DNA of 8,882 bases, taken from NCBI RefSeq assembly GCF_943908415.1, contig NZ_CALTSY010000042.1:1-8882 (forward strand), given 5' to 3'. This document shows positions 5,904 to 8,882 of this stretch, one piece after another; position 1 is the first letter of the stretch, and every line of letters starts with the position of its first letter. Under the pieces are notes generated by a model that saw only the letters and a list, made by a program, of their open reading frames with translations, did not search any database and was not told the DNA's origin. Both the position numbers and the translations under genes were made by a program. Source of the DNA: an uncultured Anaerococcus sp. Its GTDB lineage: Bacteria; Bacillota; Clostridia; Tissierellales; Peptoniphilaceae.

Positions 5904-7072
5904 TGAAAAGATTTATAACAAGTGAATCAGTAACAGAGGGACATCCAGACAAGGTCTGTGATAGGATTTCTGATGCCATATTAGATGAGTGCTTAAGACA
6001 AGATAAAAATAGTAGGGTAGCTTGCGAGACTGTTACATCTACAGGCTTGGTTTTAGTAGTAGGTGAAATTTCTACAAGTGCCTATGCGCCAGTAGAACAA
6101 ATTGCAAGAAATGCTATAAAAGAAATAGGCTATGATGACCCAAGCCTGGGATTTGATTATTCCAACGTAGCAGTACTTACCTCATTAATAGAGCAATCCC
6201 CAGACATAGCTCAAGGTGTAAATAGTGCCCAAGAATATAGCTCAACTAATGAGAAATACGATCAAATAGGTGCAGGAGACCAAGGAATTATCTTTGGCTA
6301 TGCTGATAATGAGACAGAAGAATATTTACCAGTATCAGTAACCTATGCCCATAAGCTTGCTATGAGACTTACAGAAGTTCGTAAAGATGGAACATTATCT
6401 TATCTAAGACCAGACGGTAAGACCCAAGTAACAGTTGAATATGATGATGATAAGTTAGTAAGAATTGATAGCATAGTTATATCAGCCCAACATACAGAAG
6501 ATGTATCCTTAGAAGAAATTCGCCAAGGAATAATTGATGAAGTAATAAATAAAATTATAGATGATAGTCTAATAGATGAAAATACAAAAATTTATGTAAA
6601 TCCAACAGGTAAGTTTGTAATAGGTGGCCCAAAAGGTGATAGCGGTCTAACAGGACGCAAGATTATAGTAGACACCTATGGTGGATACTCTAAGGCAGGC
6701 GGTGGAGCATTCTCTGGTAAGGATCCTACAAAAGTAGATAGATCTGCAGCCTATATGGCAAGATATGCTGCAAAAAATATGGTTGCAGCAGGACTAGCTA
6801 GCAAACTAGAAATAGGAATATCCTATGCCATAGGTGTTGCAAATCCACTTTCAATCTATGTTGATAGTTTTGGAACAGGTAAATACGATGATGAAAGATT
6901 ATTAGAAATACTTAAAGAAAACTTTGACTTTAGACCACAGGCAATCATAGATAATCTAGATTTATTAAGACCTATATATAAGGAGACTTCATCCTATGGT
7001 CATTTTGGAAGAGATAATATAGATTTCACTTGGGAAAAACTCGATAAGCTAGATGCACTTAAAAAATATTAG
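5903..7072 (+). CDS. metK: S-adenosylmethionine synthetase (methionine adenosyltransferase)
   Basis: MetK makes S-adenosylmethionine from methionine and ATP in the cytosol, releasing phosphate and diphosphate. The 389-residue protein shows every signature: SESVTEGHPDKVCD (7-20) with His14 and Asp16, GAGDQGIIFGYA (123-134; most homologs have GAGDQG.MFGYA), PKGDSGLTGRKIIVDTYGG (243-261), and GGGAFSGKDPTKVDRSAAY (267-285) carrying the catalytic lysines and arginine. AGAGGAG at 5891-5897 within the end of ispF supports the start, which shares a base with the ispF stop. There is thus no leader in which a SAM riboswitch could lie, unlike many Gram-positive metK genes. The MreB-like gene follows after 8 nt. 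Its presence within a MEP-pathway operon has no obvious metabolic logic beyond housekeeping. Confidence 0.97.
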   Translation: MKRFITSESVTEGHPDKVCDRISDAILDECLRQDKNSRVACETVTSTGLVLVVGEISTSAYAPVEQIARNAIKEIGYDDPSLGFDYSNVAVLTSLIEQSPDIAQGVNSAQEYSSTNEKYDQIGAGDQGIIFGYADNETEEYLPVSVTYAHKLAMRLTEVRKDGTLSYLRPDGKTQVTVEYDDDKLVRIDSIVISAQHTEDVSLEEIRQGIIDEVINKIIDDSLIDENTKIYVNPTGKFVIGGPKGDSGLTGRKIIVDTYGGYSKAGGGAFSGKDPTKVDRSAAYMARYAAKNMVAAGLASKLEIGISYAIGVANPLSIYVDSFGTGKYDDERLLEILKENFDFRPQAIIDNLDLLRPIYKETSSYGHFGRDNIDFTWEKLDKLDALKKY

Positions 7073-7080
7073 GAGAAAAA

Positions 7081-8130
7081 ATGGCAAGCTTTAGAAGAAG
7101 TGTGGCTATAGACTTAGGTACAGCCAAAGTCTTAGTCTATGTAAATAACAAAGGAATAGTTTTAGAAGAACCATCGGTTATAGCCATTGATATCCTAACA
7201 GATGACATACTTGCTGTAGGCAGTGAGGCAAAAAAACTCGTAGGAAGAACCCCGGGCAATGTCAAAGCAGTCATGCCTATGAAAGATGGAGTTATATCTG
7301 ATTTCCCAGCAACTGAACGCATGCTTAAGTACTTTTTGGAAAAATCCATCAACAAAGCCCTTATAAAACCAGACTTATTAATCTGTGTTCCAAGCAGGGC
7401 TACACAAGTAGAAAAAAGAGCAGTACTTCAAGCAAGCGAAAATGCAGGAGCGCATAGGACTTATCTAATAGAAGAAACTCTAGCTGCAGCAATTGGGGCA
7501 GGAGTTGATATAACAGATGCATCTGGAGAGCTAATCCTAGATATAGGTGGAGGTACTACAGATATAGCAGTGATATCCATGGGCCAAATCATAGCAAGCT
7601 CCTCAGTAGCAGTAGCAGGACTTAGCTTTGATAAGGCTATTAAAGACTTCATTAGGACAAGATATGGTCTTCTTCTAGGAGATAATAAAGCAGAAGAAAT
7701 AAAGATTGCTGCAGGCAATGCTGATCCTACTGAATCTATAGAAATAACAGGCAGACAAATTACAGATGGACTCCCTACAAAAGTATATGTTCCAGTAGGA
7801 GAAATATCCCTAGCTATAAAACCATTGGTTGATTTAATCGTAGATGGGGTAAAAAAAGTATTAGAGGTTACTCCTCCAGAGTTAGCAGCAGATATTTATG
7901 ATAAAGAAATTATCCTCACAGGTGGGGGAGCTTATACATTAGGACTTCGCGAACGCCTGGCAGAAAAATTTCAAATAGATGTCAAGATAGCAGATGATGC
8001 AGATAAATGTGTCATAGTGGGTACTGGGCGTGCCCTAAACTGGCTAGATGAGATAGATAAGGGACAAAATGAATCTATCAAAGCTAAGCAAAAAGAACTA
8101 GAAAAGGATGAAAAACTAAGGAGAAGATAA
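7081..8130 (+). CDS. MreB/Mbl-family bacterial actin
   Basis: This 349-residue protein is an actin-fold ATPase of the MreB family, which forms membrane-associated filaments that direct wall synthesis. The nucleotide site is complete: phosphate-1 loop DLGTAKVLVY (11-20), connecting region CVPSRATQVEKRAV (102-115), EETLAAAIGAGV (131-142), phosphate-2 loop LDIGGGTTDIAV (153-164) and the adenosine motif LTGGGAYTLGL (279-289), then VGTGRAL (313-319). It departs from textbook MreB in several places: AKV where most have ANT in the first loop, DNKAEEIK in place of the usual ERTAEEIK, and a highly charged tail (about 326-349) rich in Lys, Glu and Arg. The start has AGGAG at 7071-7075, overlapping the metK stop. 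No mreC, mreD or rodA is in the window, so whether it is MreB, Mbl or a lone paralog is open. Confidence 0.9.
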   Translation: MASFRRSVAIDLGTAKVLVYVNNKGIVLEEPSVIAIDILTDDILAVGSEAKKLVGRTPGNVKAVMPMKDGVISDFPATERMLKYFLEKSINKALIKPDLLICVPSRATQVEKRAVLQASENAGAHRTYLIEETLAAAIGAGVDITDASGELILDIGGGTTDIAVISMGQIIASSSVAVAGLSFDKAIKDFIRTRYGLLLGDNKAEEIKIAAGNADPTESIEITGRQITDGLPTKVYVPVGEISLAIKPLVDLIVDGVKKVLEVTPPELAADIYDKEIILTGGGAYTLGLRERLAEKFQIDVKIADDADKCVIVGTGRALNWLDEIDKGQNESIKAKQKELEKDEKLRRR

Positions 8131-8819
8131 TGACAAAAAAATTAGTAATGGTAAGACACGGTCAAAGTGAATGGAATCTTGCTAACAAATTCACAGGTTG
8201 GGTAGATGTAGACCTTTCAGAACAAGGAACTAAGGAAGCAATAGAAGCTGGTAAAAAAATTAAAGAAGCAGGTATCGTATTTGATCATGCTCATACATCA
8301 ATACTTAAAAGAGCTATCAAAACTTGTAATTATGTTCTAGAAAATTCTGAACAATTATTCGTACCAGTAGAAAAATCATGGAGACTAAACGAACGTCACT
8401 ATGGAGCTCTACAAGGACTAAACAAAGCAGAAACAGCTGAAAAATACGGGGACGAACAAGTACACATTTGGAGAAGATCCTATGATACACTTCCTCCACT
8501 ATTATCAGAAGAAGAACAAGAAAAACAATTAAACATGAGACAGTTTAAAAATCTTCCAAAAGATGTAATCCCAGCAGCAGAAAACTTAAAGATTACTCTA
8601 GAAAGAGCACTACCATACTTCTTTGATAATATCGCTCCACAATTATTAAAAGATGAAACAGTGCTAGTAGCAGCTCACGGTAACAGCTTAAGAGCACTTG
8701 CAAAACACATAGAAGAGATTTCAGATGAAGACATCATGGACCTAGAAATCCCAACAGGCCAACCACTAGTTTACGAGCTAGATGATGATCTAAAAATGGT
8801 TAAAAAATATTATTTATAA
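8130..8819 (+). CDS. gpmA: 2,3-bisphosphoglycerate-dependent phosphoglycerate mutase
   Basis: GpmA interconverts 3- and 2-phosphoglycerate in glycolysis through a phosphohistidine. The 229-residue protein has the catalytic RHG motif (9-11, His10), GQSEWN (11-16), Arg61 in LKRAIKT, RLNERHYG (85-92, Glu88), WRRSYDTLPP (114-123) and the second histidine in AAHGNSLRAL (181-190, His183). The length, together with AENLKITLERALP (150-162), resembles the roughly 230-residue enzymes of streptococci and lactobacilli more than the 250-residue E. coli form. In the loop after WRRSYD, the usual D(P/R)RY is replaced by NMRQF (135-139). AAGGAG at 8118-8123 supports the start, which shares a base with the preceding stop. 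Codon choice shifts (for example AAC about as common as AAT, whereas AAT dominates in the ABC ATPase gene), as expected for a highly expressed glycolytic gene. Confidence 0.95.
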   Translation: MTKKLVMVRHGQSEWNLANKFTGWVDVDLSEQGTKEAIEAGKKIKEAGIVFDHAHTSILKRAIKTCNYVLENSEQLFVPVEKSWRLNERHYGALQGLNKAETAEKYGDEQVHIWRRSYDTLPPLLSEEEQEKQLNMRQFKNLPKDVIPAAENLKITLERALPYFFDNIAPQLLKDETVLVAAHGNSLRALAKHIEEISDEDIMDLEIPTGQPLVYELDDDLKMVKKYYL

Positions 8820-8832
8820 GATAAATTCAAAA

Positions 8833-8882
8833 GGGGCTGTTGCAAATCAATAGATATTTATCGTTCCATCATTGGGGTGCTC
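8833..8882. mobile_element. Possible end of an insertion sequence (terminal inverted repeat)
   Basis: GGGGCTGTTGCAAATC at 8833-8848 resembles the outer ends of several transposon families, whose terminal repeats commonly read GG..CTGTTGCAAA (IS6 type) or GGGGCTGT..CAAA (IS1182 type). It starts 13 bases after the gpmA stop. Read on the minus strand, frames entering from the window edge stop at 8847-8849 or 8858-8860, just inside the repeat, as the 3' end of a transposase gene would. Only one end is in the window and no transposase domain can be seen, so the family is unresolved. Confidence 0.35.

Noticed and set aside
1..8882. CRISPR array, tRNA or rRNA genes, toxin-antitoxin or phage modules.
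   Set aside because: No regularly spaced repeats, no cloverleaf or rRNA-like segments and no such protein families were seen. The window is almost fully occupied by identified genes.

Overview
The window is AT-rich, by eye about one third G+C, and densely coded on the + strand: eleven complete genes, short or overlapping junctions, strong AGGAG-type ribosome binding sites and no convincing minus-strand gene. The gene content is a YtrA-type GntR regulator with an ABC exporter, a CarD protein, a YacL-like PIN/TRAM protein beside ispD-ispF, an MreB-family protein, and a GpmA of the short Lactobacillales type. Together these point to a low-GC Gram-positive (Bacillota), most plausibly an anaerobe of the Clostridia/Tissierellia kind such as the Anaerococcus/Peptoniphilus group. 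The genus is inferred from general resemblance and was not tested by any search.

Layout. Positions 1-166 hold no clear gene: a weak hairpin at the left edge, then a promoter and an operator-like dyad. Genes at 167-1993 form one compact operon: a small GntR/YtrA repressor, an ABC ATPase and a six-helix permease, closed by a strong 18-bp hairpin terminator. A single gene for a diacylglycerol/lipid kinase (2105-3004) follows, with its own probable promoter and a weaker terminator-like hairpin. From 3100 to 8819 seven genes run with gaps of 33 nt or less and several overlaps: carD, a membrane-anchored PIN/TRAM protein, ispD, ispF, metK, an MreB-family actin and gpmA. A well-formed extended -10 promoter precedes carD and no other clear promoter or terminator is visible inside the run, so I infer one long operon. 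The last 50 bases hold what may be the terminal inverted repeat of an insertion sequence.

How the genes may work together. The first operon looks like a self-regulated exporter of the kind used against cell-envelope stress. The lipid kinase acts on membrane lipids. In the long operon, IspD and IspF catalyse two steps of the MEP isoprenoid pathway, which supplies the undecaprenyl carrier for wall synthesis. The MreB-like protein would organise wall growth, MetK makes S-adenosylmethionine, GpmA is glycolytic, and CarD may tune transcription initiation.

Most of this is ordinary core-genome content. I found no undescribed system. The points most worth a second look are the IS-like end directly after gpmA, the MreB-family gene between metK and gpmA, and the operator-like dyad upstream of the GntR gene.
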